Shown here: in pieces, positions 8,760 through 16,947 of the stretch
Layout of the letters: the number at the start of each line of letters is the position of its first letter
Position numbering within the stretch: the first letter of the stretch is position 1
From: Coprococcus phoceensis
GTDB taxonomy: Bacteria > Bacillota > Clostridia > Lachnospirales > Lachnospiraceae
DNA length: 64,000 nucleotides
Assembly (NCBI RefSeq): GCF_900104635.1
Contig: NZ_FNWC01000006.1
Span: forward strand, 62,001-126,000
Direction: 5' to 3'
Notes under the pieces: generated by a model
What the model saw: only the letters and a program-made list of their open reading frames with translations
Told to the model about the DNA's origin: nothing
Database searches by the model: none
Program-made: the position numbers and the translations under genes

Positions 8760-9709
8760 ACCGCTTTCCTCCTATACGCAGGGCAGATAGCACTCGAAAG
8801 CAAATCTGCCAGGGTGTTGAACAGGACGAACAACACGCCGCACACCAGGATGGAACCGGAAATCCCATAGATGTCCATACTCTCGCAGGAATCCATCAGG
8901 TAAATGCCAAGTCCCTGGATGGAGAAAACGCTCTCTACCAGTGCCGAAGTCCCAAAAAGAGCAGCACAGTATTGGGCGAAAAGTGTGATGGCTGCGGGGA
9001 GGGCATTTCGTAGCACCTCGCCATAAACGATTTGTGCATTAGAAAACCCTCTTGCTCTGGCATAGGTCACATAGTCACTTTTGAGTTCATTCAGCACTGC
9101 CGCCCGCAGCACCCTGGCCGCAATACAGATAATAGGGAACGCCATTGCTGCCGATGGCAAAATCAAAGATTTGAAACTGCCGTCCGAGATCACACTGAAA
9201 ATGGGAATTTGAACCGCAAAGGCGGTCAGCAGGATCAGCGCCAGCCAAAAGCTCGGCACACAGATCCCAATGATGCAGATAATCCGCATGACATTATCGA
9301 AAATCCCGCCTTTTCGTATGACAGAGATGGCGGCTATCAATACCGTGAAGATGATGACCCAAGCCATTGCCATAACTACCAGCATACAAGTCACAGGGAG
9401 GGCGTCCTTGATATTTTCGATGACCGGCTGGCGGTTCGTGATCGCGGTTCCAAGGTCGCCGGTCAGAACACCCTTGATGTAGTCTGCATAGCGTTCCAGA
9501 AAAGGAGCGTCCAGTCCCAACTCCTCTCGCACCGCCTGGATCTGTTCCTCTGTTGCAAAGACATTGACCTTACGGACAATCATCTCTGCCGGATCGGTCC
9601 CAGTAAAAACTTGCAGGCAGAAGCTGAGTGTAACGACGCCCCAAATAACAAAAATAAAATTGATGATGCGTTTGGTAATTCTTTTTGCGGTTCCTCCCGC
9701 AATCCGCAT
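8756..9709 (-). CDS. Opp/Nik-type ABC permease (OppB/NikB-like)
   Basis: The protein (about 317 aa from the ATG at 9709) has an N-terminal membrane segment (FIFVIWGVVTLSFCLQVF), an external domain and a BPD_transp_1 permease domain. Its EAA-type loop is TYARARGFSNAQIVYGEVL. The start at 9709 is preferred because GGAGGG lies 7 bp upstream; an in-frame start at 9724 lies before that site. It is the first gene of the importer operon, just downstream of a candidate operator at 9728-9747. Confidence 0.88.
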   Translation of the reverse strand: MRIAGGTAKRITKRIINFIFVIWGVVTLSFCLQVFTGTDPAEMIVRKVNVFATEEQIQAVREELGLDAPFLERYADYIKGVLTGDLGTAITNRQPVIENIKDALPVTCMLVVMAMAWVIIFTVLIAAISVIRKGGIFDNVMRIICIIGICVPSFWLALILLTAFAVQIPIFSVISDGSFKSLILPSAAMAFPIICIAARVLRAAVLNELKSDYVTYARARGFSNAQIVYGEVLRNALPAAITLFAQYCAALFGTSALVESVFSIQGLGIYLMDSCESMDIYGISGSILVCGVLFVLFNTLADLLSSAICPAYRRKAV

Positions 9710-9727
9710 AGTACATCCCTCCAAACT

Positions 9728-9747
9728 TTAGTTAGCCTACTCTAACC
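9728..9747. promoter_or_regulatory. Candidate metal-repressor operator upstream of the importer operon
   Basis: TTAGTTAGCCTACTCTAACC is a dyad with arms GTTAG and CTAAC. It lies immediately upstream of the ribosome site of the first permease. Its left arm is nearly the same as the dyad at 4559-4574. It resembles DtxR-class iron or manganese boxes. AraC control is an alternative, since the AraC gene lies next upstream. Confidence 0.4.
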
Positions 9748-9754
9748 AGTGGTC

Positions 9755-9784
9755 AAAAAAAGCAGCCGCGGTTCAGCGGCTGCT
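9755..9784 (-). terminator. Rho-independent terminator after the AraC gene
   Basis: On the minus strand AGCAGCCGC pairs perfectly with GCGGCTGCT around a 6-base loop, followed by TTTTTTT. It lies 94 bp after the AraC stop and before the importer operon, so the regulator is transcribed separately. Confidence 0.85.
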
Positions 9785-9877
9785 CCACAGCATACTCACC
9801 ATTGGCACATCAATAATGATAGCATACCAGAGTGGTACATTCTATAACCGAATAGGTCGGATTTTGCTCCAATCAGG

Positions 9878-10849
9878 TCAGCAGTATTTGTGTCGATACG
9901 CCTGCGGCGTTACACCCATAACGGATTTGAAAGCGGCAGAAAATTTACTTTGATTTTCATATCCCGCCACACTTCCAATCTCTCCGATGCTCAAAGCCGA
10001 CTCCGAAACCAACAATTCAGCAGCGGCCTCCATGCGTTTCGTCTTGATAAAGGTGCCAATGGATGCCCCGGCAATAGATTTGAAACATCTTTTCAAGCTG
10101 GACTCTGCCAGTCCGAACATGCAGGCCAGATCCTGAATGGTATCTTTGGTAAAGGGATTTTCTATAATGTACTGGTAAACCTCCTGTGTCCGTTTGGAGA
10201 TGTCCGCAGAAAACTGCTGCGGTCGACAAACTGCGCTGCCATCCAGGAGACTTAAAAACAGCAGCAATTCGATGACCTTGATCCAAAAGTACGGAACCTG
10301 GATACGCTCGTCCACCGAGTAAAGCTCGCTGAAAATATGGTCGATTTCGTGCTTAGATTTGATGATAAGGGAACATCCATCTGAACACAGGCGTTCTTTT
10401 ATCTGTTCCAAACTGATATGAGCTTGTTGAAAGCCCTGATCCAAGGTTTGCTGCGCGGTTTCCATTTCCAGCAGTACGGTGATGCCTCGGTATTTTTTCA
10501 GAGGGATACGGGAGCCAAGGAACACCTGTCTATCTTTGGAGAGGTAATCCACGCAAAGATCGCCTTCGCCTAAAAAGCTGACTGAGCCACCTTCCAGTTC
10601 ACATTCATAGCAGCCCTCAAGACAATGATTGATCTGCAAAAAGTCTTTTTCAAATCGGATGGGGCGGAAACAGGAGTCCATTTTCAAATCGTTATAGGTA
10701 ATTTGAATGCCAGGAGCCACCTCAAAACGCCGCATCGTTCCTTCGCCTGACTCGTTTCCTTCATGCAGTATTCTTTTTTCTGTTTCTGCTCCTACTCCTG
10801 TTTTGTATATATTATGAAATGCCCCTGTTTCTTTTGTCATATCGAACAT
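9878..10849 (-). CDS. AraC-family transcriptional regulator
   Basis: This 323-aa protein has an N-terminal sensing domain (about residues 45-200) and two C-terminal AraC helix-turn-helix motifs (about 225-322). It ends in the hallmark GYENQSKFSAAFKSVMGVTPQAYR region (two parts, near residues 295-318). AGGAGG lies 6 bp before the ATG. It is divided from the importer operon by a strong terminator. PchR and YbtA are AraC proteins that sense siderophores and switch on neighbouring transporters; a similar role is inferred. Confidence 0.85.
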   Translation of the reverse strand: MFDMTKETGAFHNIYKTGVGAETEKRILHEGNESGEGTMRRFEVAPGIQITYNDLKMDSCFRPIRFEKDFLQINHCLEGCYECELEGGSVSFLGEGDLCVDYLSKDRQVFLGSRIPLKKYRGITVLLEMETAQQTLDQGFQQAHISLEQIKERLCSDGCSLIIKSKHEIDHIFSELYSVDERIQVPYFWIKVIELLLFLSLLDGSAVCRPQQFSADISKRTQEVYQYIIENPFTKDTIQDLACMFGLAESSLKRCFKSIAGASIGTFIKTKRMEAAAELLVSESALSIGEIGSVAGYENQSKFSAAFKSVMGVTPQAYRHKYC

Positions 10850-11014
10850 TGTATTCCTCCTAAGTCCACTTGGTTTCCGAGTTTGTTGTAACTAATTATA
10901 TCTTCTTTTGCATCAAAATTCAATTCACCTCTTTGCCATTTTCAAGCCTCCGAATTGTAGTATTAGTAGAGGGGAAAAACGAGGGAAGGGTTACGGTAGC
11001 AAGCACAGCAAGCG

Positions 11015-11090
11015 AGTACCCGCTTGCGAATTTTGAGATTTTCAGGTCCCTTGCCCGAAAATTCAAAATTGCTTGTTGGGATAATCCCAA
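11015..11090. other. Candidate oriT of ICE A
   Basis: Just upstream of mobC an imperfect inverted repeat pairs GCGAATTTTGAGATTTTC with GAAAATTCAAAATTGC around CAGGTCCCTTGCCC. Long imperfect hairpins directly upstream of mobC and the relaxase are the usual oriT location in CTn and Tn4451-type elements. The nick site cannot be assigned by eye. Confidence 0.5.
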
Positions 11091-11116
11091 ACCCTTATGA
11101 AGAACGGAGGCGGCGC

Positions 11117-11446
11117 ATGGCGAACCGAAAGCGGAATATCCAAATGAAATTCTATGTTACGGAGGATGAAAAACGGCTCATAGACGAAAAAATGAGCCAG
11201 TTACCCACACGCAGATATGGTGCCTACCTCCGTAAGATGGCGATTGACGGGTATATCATCTATACGGACACCGCAGATATCAAGGCATTTACCAAAGAGC
11301 TTTCCGCCATCGGGCGGAACATCAACCAGATCGCCAAGCGGATCAACGCCGGAGGTCCTGCGTATCAGGCCGACATGGACGAGATACGGGAAAGGCTGGA
11401 CGAGATATGGCAGTTACAAAGACACATCCTATCAAGTCAACGCTGA
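11117..11446 (+). CDS. MobC-like relaxosome accessory protein
   Basis: This 109-aa basic protein starts MANRKRNIQMKFYVTEDE and contains a ribbon-helix-helix-like start followed by helices (LSAIGRNINQIAKRIN), as in MobC proteins that help the relaxase open oriT. The ATG at 11117 follows GGAGGCGGCGC. Its last 40 bp overlap the relaxase start, so the two are coupled. It is one of the few plus-strand genes of ICE A. Confidence 0.82.
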   Translation: MANRKRNIQMKFYVTEDEKRLIDEKMSQLPTRRYGAYLRKMAIDGYIIYTDTADIKAFTKELSAIGRNINQIAKRINAGGPAYQADMDEIRERLDEIWQLQRHILSSQR

Positions 11447-12750
11447 AAGCAGCCATTGACTATATCTGCAACCCGGAAAAGACGGACGGAAAGCTGCTTG
11501 TTTCTTCCTATGGCTGTGCCGCCGAAACTGCGGATATCGAATTTGCCTGGACCCGCCGCCATGCCATCGACAAGGGAACGAACCTGGGCCGCCATCTGAT
11601 CCAAGCCTTTCAGCCTGGGGAGGTCACGCCGGAACAGGCCCATGAGATCGGCATGGAGCTCGCAAAAGAAATCCTGGGCGGCAAGTATGAGTTTGTCCTT
11701 ACCACCCACATAGACAAAGATCATGTTCATAACCACCTGATTTTCAATGCGGTCAGCTTTGCGGATCACAAGCATTATCATTCCAACAAGCGGAGTTATC
11801 ACTATATCCGCCGTACCTCCGACCGGCTTTGCAAGGAACACGGTCTGTCTGTCATCATCCCAGGACAGGACAAGGGCAAGAGCTATATTGAACATCAGGC
11901 TACGCAGAACGGCACCAGCTATAAGGCAAAGCTGAAAGCGGCCATCGACCGGCTCCTGCCAGCCTGTTCCAACCTGGAAGAACTGCTTTGCCGCCTGCAG
12001 AGGGAAGGTTATGAGATCAAGCGCGGCAAGTATATCTCCGCCAGAGCGCCGGATCAGGAACGATTCACCCGTCTGAAAACCCTGGGTGCAGACTACACCG
12101 AAGAAGCCCTTGCTGCCCGGATCGCCGGACGCACCAGACCTTCCCGCCAGCCGAAACAGCAGGACGGAAAGATCAGCCTGCTCATTGATATTCAGAACAA
12201 CATCAAGGCGCAGCAGAGTGCAGGCTTCACCCATTGGGCGAAGCTGAACAATCTGAAACAGGCCGCCAAGACCATGAATTTCCTGACCGAACACGGGATA
12301 AGCAGTTATGGAGAACTGGAAAGCAAATTGACCGCAATATCCGCACGCAGGGATACCGCTCATGCAGAGATCAAGCGGATAGAAAGCAGAAGTGCCGAAC
12401 TTGCCCTTGTGATGAAGCATGCCGGCACTTACCGTCAGCTAAAGCCGCTTTATGACCGATACCGTAAATCGAATGATAAAGAAAAGTTCCTGCGGGGGCA
12501 TGAGAGCGAGATCATCCTTTTTGAAGCGGCCGCCAGAGAATTGAAACGGCTGGGGGCTGTACCGCTGCCGACAACAGAAAGCATGAAAACGGAGCTTGCC
12601 AATCTCAGCGCAGAAAAGGAACGCCTTCTTGCGGAGTACAAAACCGCAAGAACCGAAGCCCAGGAATACGAGACCGTCAAGCAAAATGTGGATGCACTGC
12701 TGGCCGTTCCAAAGGAACAGGAACAACAGCGGCGGCATGAACTTGAATAA
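11407..12750 (+). CDS. Relaxase (MobP/VirD2-like)
   Basis: This 447-aa protein nicks oriT and leads single-stranded DNA to the recipient. A conserved Tyr at residue 19 (AAIDYICNPEKT) and the metal-binding motif HIDKDHVHNH (residues 101-110) mark the relaxase domain. The C-terminal half is a charged, coiled-coil-like region. It follows mobC with overlap. Length is normal for relaxases of CTn elements. It transfers ICE A and could act on other elements that carry a matching oriT. Confidence 0.9.
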   Translation: MAVTKTHPIKSTLKAAIDYICNPEKTDGKLLVSSYGCAAETADIEFAWTRRHAIDKGTNLGRHLIQAFQPGEVTPEQAHEIGMELAKEILGGKYEFVLTTHIDKDHVHNHLIFNAVSFADHKHYHSNKRSYHYIRRTSDRLCKEHGLSVIIPGQDKGKSYIEHQATQNGTSYKAKLKAAIDRLLPACSNLEELLCRLQREGYEIKRGKYISARAPDQERFTRLKTLGADYTEEALAARIAGRTRPSRQPKQQDGKISLLIDIQNNIKAQQSAGFTHWAKLNNLKQAAKTMNFLTEHGISSYGELESKLTAISARRDTAHAEIKRIESRSAELALVMKHAGTYRQLKPLYDRYRKSNDKEKFLRGHESEIILFEAAARELKRLGAVPLPTTESMKTELANLSAEKERLLAEYKTARTEAQEYETVKQNVDALLAVPKEQEQQRRHELE

Positions 12751-12821
12751 ATTTCTTTGAAAGACGCTGGGCGCAGCTCCCGGCATCCTGTATAATGGAA
12801 CTGCGGAAGGAGGTTTTACCG

Positions 12822-13154
12822 ATGACAAGAAGCGAAGCAATCAAAGCATTATTCTTCAAAAGTGTACTGCCCGTGACCGTAGCACTGATCCTGTATTGTA
12901 TCTTCAAATCCGCCTGCATGAAGAACGGAGAGCTTGACTATGTATGGCTCTGGATACTCTGCGGGCTGCCGTTTGGCCTCCATCGGATGTGCCTCTGGAT
13001 CGTGCCGGGCGGCGGCTCCCTGGGTGGAGGGATCGCCCTGTTTGCATTGAACTTCATTATCGGTGGTGTGATCGGTGGTTTCATTCTGGCATGGCGGTTG
13101 ATCGTGGCGGTGTGGTATGTGCCGCTGACGGTGTACCGGCTGATCGTTGGATGA
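12822..13154 (+). CDS. Small membrane protein, DUF6050-like
   Basis: This 110-aa protein has about three membrane segments (residues 14-30, 38-55, 66-105) and a Gly-rich central loop. GGAGG lies 9 bp before the ATG. Proteins of this kind follow the relaxase gene in related elements and are annotated DUF6050. The function is unknown; a role in membrane docking or exclusion would be speculation. Confidence 0.7.
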   Translation: MTRSEAIKALFFKSVLPVTVALILYCIFKSACMKNGELDYVWLWILCGLPFGLHRMCLWIVPGGGSLGGGIALFALNFIIGGVIGGFILAWRLIVAVWYVPLTVYRLIVG

Positions 13155-13397
13155 TTTTCTTGCGTCATGGAAATATGGAAAACTGCCGCTCGTGCCGATG
13201 GAAAAGCCATTCACAACCTGATGGAAAAAGACAAGCCTTTTCCCACAGGCCTGCAAACAGCTTTCCCACAGCCTCGCAATTCTGGCAGTTTACGCACATT
13301 CCCACAACGCCTACTACGGCGAAATTTGCTTCTTTTATAGAAATAGAACCCCTTTCATGTTAAAATTAGAATACATACTCTAAGGAGGTTGAAGCGC
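13155..13397. other. Gene-free interval between the DUF6050-like and BRO-like genes
   Basis: No convincing gene or RNA structure is visible. The end contains the AAGGAGG ribosome site of the next gene. Three TTCCCACA/TTCCCAC-type repeats occur between 13238 and 13310, spaced by about 25 to 35 bp, with no clear meaning. Confidence 0.4.
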
Positions 13398-14276
13398 ATG
13401 GACGAAAATAATTCCATCCAGCTTTTTGAAGATAGAAAAATACGCACCGCATGGGATGAAGAACAGGAAGAATGGTATTTCTCTGTTGTGGATGTTATTG
13501 CTGTCTTGACAGATAGCTCTAATCCAACAGACTACCTCAAAAAAATGCGTAAGCGTGATGAACAGCTTGCAAGCTACCTGGGGACAAATTGTCCCCAGGT
13601 AGCAATGATGGGTGCAACAGGCAAAAAGCGTAAAGTGTTGGCGGCAACGGCTGAACAGGTTTTACGCATTATTCAGTCCATCCCATCACCTAAGGCTGAA
13701 CCATTCAAACTCTGGCTTGCGCAGGTCGGCCGTGAACGCATCGAAGAAACGATTGACCCGGAACAGGCAATCGACCGTGCATTAGAGACCTATCAAAAAA
13801 AGGGATATGATACAGACTGGATTCATCAGCGACTTCTTTCTATCCGTGTCCGTAATGAGCTTACCGCGGAATGGCAGGAGCGCGGCGTACAGCAAGGCAA
13901 AGAGTATGCGATTCTCACAGATGAGATCACGAAAGCCTGGTCCGGCATGACTACTCGGCAATATAAGAAGCTGAAAGGTCTGAAAAAAGAAAACCTTCGT
14001 GATAATATGAGCACGATGGAAATTGTTCTGAATATGCTGGCAGAGGCAACAACCACAGAACTGTCAAAAGCACATCAGCCGGAAGGATTTTCTGAAAGTC
14101 AGAAGATTGCCCGTCGTGGCGGCAGCTATGCCGGTCAGGTTCGACAGGATATCGAAAAGGATACCGGGCGTCCGGTCATCACATCACAGAACGCCGCACA
14201 GCTTAATGCCGTAGTCGTTGACATGATAGAAAGTGTAGCGGAAACGGAAAAGCCTGATAATGACGAAAACAAATAA
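13398..14276 (+). CDS. BRO-N/DinD-like DNA-binding protein
   Basis: This 292-aa protein starts with a BRO-N domain (TAWDEEQEEWYFSVVDVIAV near residues 16-35). It continues through the WLAQVGRERIEE region into a DinD-like C-terminal half. Such proteins occur in phages as antirepressors and in ICEs as accessory genes. The ATG at 13398 follows AAGGAGG. A strong terminator follows directly. It runs on the plus strand toward the minus-strand ArdA genes. Regulation of the element or of a stress response is possible but not shown. Confidence 0.8.
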   Translation: MDENNSIQLFEDRKIRTAWDEEQEEWYFSVVDVIAVLTDSSNPTDYLKKMRKRDEQLASYLGTNCPQVAMMGATGKKRKVLAATAEQVLRIIQSIPSPKAEPFKLWLAQVGRERIEETIDPEQAIDRALETYQKKGYDTDWIHQRLLSIRVRNELTAEWQERGVQQGKEYAILTDEITKAWSGMTTRQYKKLKGLKKENLRDNMSTMEIVLNMLAEATTTELSKAHQPEGFSESQKIARRGGSYAGQVRQDIEKDTGRPVITSQNAAQLNAVVVDMIESVAETEKPDNDENK

Positions 14277-14280
14277 AAAA

Positions 14281-14328
14281 GCGGGAGTACAGCCGATCGG
14301 ACGAACCGAAAAGCTGTACTCCCGTTTT
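14281..14328 (+). terminator. Rho-independent terminator after the BRO-like gene
   Basis: The 12-base arm GCGGGAGTACAG (14281-14292) pairs with CTGTACTCCCG (14314-14324), followed by TTTT. It lies 4 bp after the BRO-like stop. Confidence 0.85.
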
Positions 14329-14434
14329 GCGTGACAGAAAGTGTTTGAAATCAAGCCTTTTCTTCATGTGCCAGCAAGCAGACCGACATATGAGAAATCA
14401 TAAAGGCTCTCTTTGAAAGTACGGATACAGGAAA

Positions 14435-14632
14435 TTATTCTGCGTTTTTCGCCCCCTTATCCTCACAGATTTTAGATCGTTTGGAACTGTAATGCGGACA
14501 AGCGACCAGACACGCCCGGAAACTCTGCTTGCAGCCGTGAACACATTTTTTGCAGATATGGTTATACTGCCGCCTGCCGTTCTCGCCCAGGAAGAGCGCC
14601 CATTCCAGCCGCCACTTCTTGCTTCGGCTCAT
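14435..14632 (-). CDS. Small Cys-rich protein, conserved in CTn elements
   Basis: This 65-aa basic protein contains CKKCVHGCKQSFRACLVAC, a set of five Cys that could bind zinc. It overlaps the end of the ArdA/DUF3846 gene by 4 bp (ATGA), so it is the last gene of the transfer operon. Similar small proteins occupy this place in related ICEs. No function is known to me. Confidence 0.6.
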   Translation of the reverse strand: MSRSKKWRLEWALFLGENGRRQYNHICKKCVHGCKQSFRACLVACPHYSSKRSKICEDKGAKNAE

Positions 14633-16455
14633 AGGCAGTCATGCTCCGGCACATCACGGCCGGACTTCTTGCCCTCCGGGGGCTTATGCTCGGCACATTC
14701 CCGTTTGGCGTCCTCCAATCGTTCACGGATGGAGGGCTTCTCCGGCGTTGTCCGATCTGCGTACTCCTGGGCTTTTTCCAATTCTTCGCCGCGTCTGCCG
14801 TTGTTGATAACGCCGTCGATCATGCCGTAGTCATCCTCCAGCGTCATTTCAGCGGTGCGGAGAGGATTGTCCTTTTCCGGCTGTTCCGCTGCCACGGCAA
14901 AGGCCCGTGTGCCATTTCCCATGATAAGATACTTTCCATCATCGGAAATATGGTGGACACCGTAACCGGCTGCCTCCATCTGCTCCCGGCTCATGGCTGT
15001 CACCTGAAAGCTGCCCCTCGGTGTCTGCACACGTTCGCCAGTTTCAAAACGGTCTGGCAGATAAGCGAGGTCTTGCTTCTCTGCCGGGACAGGGAGAACA
15101 ACGATATTGCCATTGATCTGCATAAATCGTTCCGGCGTTTTGAACTGTTCCGTGTATTTCTGGATCAGTTCCGGGGACAGGGATGCAAAATCTTCCTCAC
15201 CAAGTCCAACCACCAGGAAAGTTCCTGCTACAATATCATAAATTTCTCCGTTTTCATCCCGCAGTCCACGGTTCAGTTCAAGCCCTATGAGCTTTCCTTC
15301 ATCATTGCAGACCAGCGCCACCGGGTCAGAATAGGGATAGGTTGCCCCAATATCACCGCCAACCTCTGCCTGCAGGGAATGAAGGTCGGAGTTGATCTCC
15401 TTCACATAGGGTTCCTTCATAGGCTCCACTACAAGCACAGTCATCTTTTCCGAGGCAGCCCTCTCCGCAGCGGACAGCATTTCATCCGCATGGGACTTGT
15501 CCGGGTCGTCCAAAGCGGCCTTGACCTCCGCCGGGTCAAAATCAAGAAATTCCTCATAGCCCGTGGCGTCCTTGAACTTTTCAATCTCCGAAGGAAGATA
15601 GTCCTCTTGCGTCTGCCCCAGCGCCGCCAGCTTTTCATCCAGAGCGGAAATGCGCCCGGCCATCAGGCTTTCGTAAATTTCTTCCTTTGCGGCGTGTGCC
15701 TCCGGGTGCTCCGCCGCATACTGTGGATCGTTCTGACGGAAAAATTCGTCCATGTCAAAGGCAATATCCATAGCCCACTCGGATTTTTCTTCTTCGGGAA
15801 GATCGTCCTGGAAGGTCATCACCCGGTACTCGTCGGGGATACTGCCGCGCTCACCGTCGTAATACTCATGGAAACTGTCACCCGTATCACGCACATAGCC
15901 CTGATCCGTGAAGGTGCCGTTTTCCTCCAACGCAACGTCCCGGCCGTAGGCCTCATAGTCGATGTAATTCTGCAAATGCTCTGGCACCTGCATAACGTCC
16001 AGTTCTTCGATGTAATAGCGGCCCAGATCGTCATAGTCATGGATATCGGGGTAAACCTCATAGCAATCCAGATTCTCGGTGAGGTTGATGATCTCCTGCA
16101 GGCTGCCGCAATGGTCGCCCATTTCCATACCGGCCTGAAACTGTGCGTATTCGCTTTCGCTCATTTCATCCAGCTTCGACGCCAGATAATTCAGCTCGTC
16201 CAGACTTTCGTATTCGCCCAGCTTGCTGTAAAGACCGTCCACATAGCAATCATAGTCCGTGATGAACCATTCCTCATAGGGCTGGCCGAAGTCATCCTTC
16301 TGGCCGATCCCGATCCGCTTAAACACTTCTTTCAGTTCCTCGGCGGTGGTGGGAAACTTCACCCACTCGCCCACAAGCTCGCCCTCATTGTACTTTCCAA
16401 GATTGGTGATAAAGGCGGCAAAGGGATAATCCTTGTCGTGATCGTAATATGGCAT
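14629..16455 (-). CDS. ardA: ArdA antirestriction domain fused to DUF3846 and DUF4316-like regions
   Basis: The 608-aa protein begins with an ArdA domain (residues about 5-185; FITNLGKYNEGELVGEWVKF, YEAYGRDVALEENGTF). ArdA mimics DNA and blocks type I restriction enzymes when single-stranded DNA enters a recipient. A middle region (about 335-480) matches DUF3846. The end has the DUF4316-type DYGMIDGVINNG followed by KPSIRERLEDAKRECAE. It is highly acidic, as expected for a DNA mimic. The KPSIRERL tail recurs in two other ICE A proteins. It lies late in the transfer operon. Confidence 0.8.
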   Translation of the reverse strand: MPYYDHDKDYPFAAFITNLGKYNEGELVGEWVKFPTTAEELKEVFKRIGIGQKDDFGQPYEEWFITDYDCYVDGLYSKLGEYESLDELNYLASKLDEMSESEYAQFQAGMEMGDHCGSLQEIINLTENLDCYEVYPDIHDYDDLGRYYIEELDVMQVPEHLQNYIDYEAYGRDVALEENGTFTDQGYVRDTGDSFHEYYDGERGSIPDEYRVMTFQDDLPEEEKSEWAMDIAFDMDEFFRQNDPQYAAEHPEAHAAKEEIYESLMAGRISALDEKLAALGQTQEDYLPSEIEKFKDATGYEEFLDFDPAEVKAALDDPDKSHADEMLSAAERAASEKMTVLVVEPMKEPYVKEINSDLHSLQAEVGGDIGATYPYSDPVALVCNDEGKLIGLELNRGLRDENGEIYDIVAGTFLVVGLGEEDFASLSPELIQKYTEQFKTPERFMQINGNIVVLPVPAEKQDLAYLPDRFETGERVQTPRGSFQVTAMSREQMEAAGYGVHHISDDGKYLIMGNGTRAFAVAAEQPEKDNPLRTAEMTLEDDYGMIDGVINNGRRGEELEKAQEYADRTTPEKPSIRERLEDAKRECAEHKPPEGKKSGRDVPEHDCL

Positions 16456-16467
16456 ATCAGCACCTCC

Positions 16468-16947
16468 TTACAGTTCCGGCGCAGACTTTTCCTTGTGGGG
16501 CTGCGCCTTGTTTTTCTCCGCACATTCCTTCTTGCCCTGTTCCAGCCGTTCCCGGATGGAAGGCTTTTTCTCCGGCTCCGCAGGGCGTTCATGATTCCAC
16601 TCGTCGCCGGAGAGAAAAATATATCCGTGTTCCGTAAAATGGCCCTGTTCCTCCTGCATGGCATACTTGCCAAAAGGAACAGGGTCGATCGCTTTCAGAA
16701 GTTCTGGGGGCAGCAGCATATCCATGTGCTGTGTCAGATACCGCCAGCCCAGATCATTCAGATTGTGGATGTTGGGCTCAAATACGAAATAGTCAATGTT
16801 GTCCGCAAACTCCTTAAACTGCTCTGGTGTTGTCAGCTGGAAGGGCGAGGTCTGCACCGCCGCCAGCACCTCCCGGTCCTCCGGGGAGAGGGCAGCCACC
16901 GCCGCCCTCACTTCGGGTAAATGTTCCAAAGTCTTATTTTCTGCCAT
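16468..16947 (-). CDS. ArdA-like partial domain protein with KPSIRERL tail
   Basis: The 159-aa protein (ATG at 16947) aligns with only the C-terminal part of ArdA: NIHNLNDLGWRYLTQHMD and PFGKYAMQEEQGHFTEHG match the equivalent stretch of the neighbouring 608-aa protein. The tail KPSIRERLEQGKKECAE nearly repeats that of the neighbour. It overlaps the start of the gene by 14 bp with topB's end. It may be a partner or a shortened ArdA; activity is not shown. Confidence 0.65.
   Translation of the reverse strand: MAENKTLEHLPEVRAAVAALSPEDREVLAAVQTSPFQLTTPEQFKEFADNIDYFVFEPNIHNLNDLGWRYLTQHMDMLLPPELLKAIDPVPFGKYAMQEEQGHFTEHGYIFLSGDEWNHERPAEPEKKPSIRERLEQGKKECAEKNKAQPHKEKSAPEL

Noticed and set aside
11437..12420. 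A 327-codon minus-strand frame opposite the relaxase
   Set aside because: It mirrors the relaxase gene, which has mobC overlap and catalytic motifs. No matching family.
13238..13310. TTCCCAC repeats as a CRISPR or iteron array
   Set aside because: Only three short, uneven copies; no conserved long repeat, spacers or cas genes anywhere in the window.
14641..16920. A 759-codon open frame on the plus strand opposite the ArdA genes
   Set aside because: It lies wholly opposite two real genes with clear domains and ribosome sites. Its protein is Leu/Ile/Val/Arg-rich with no domain, as expected from the reverse of acidic codons.
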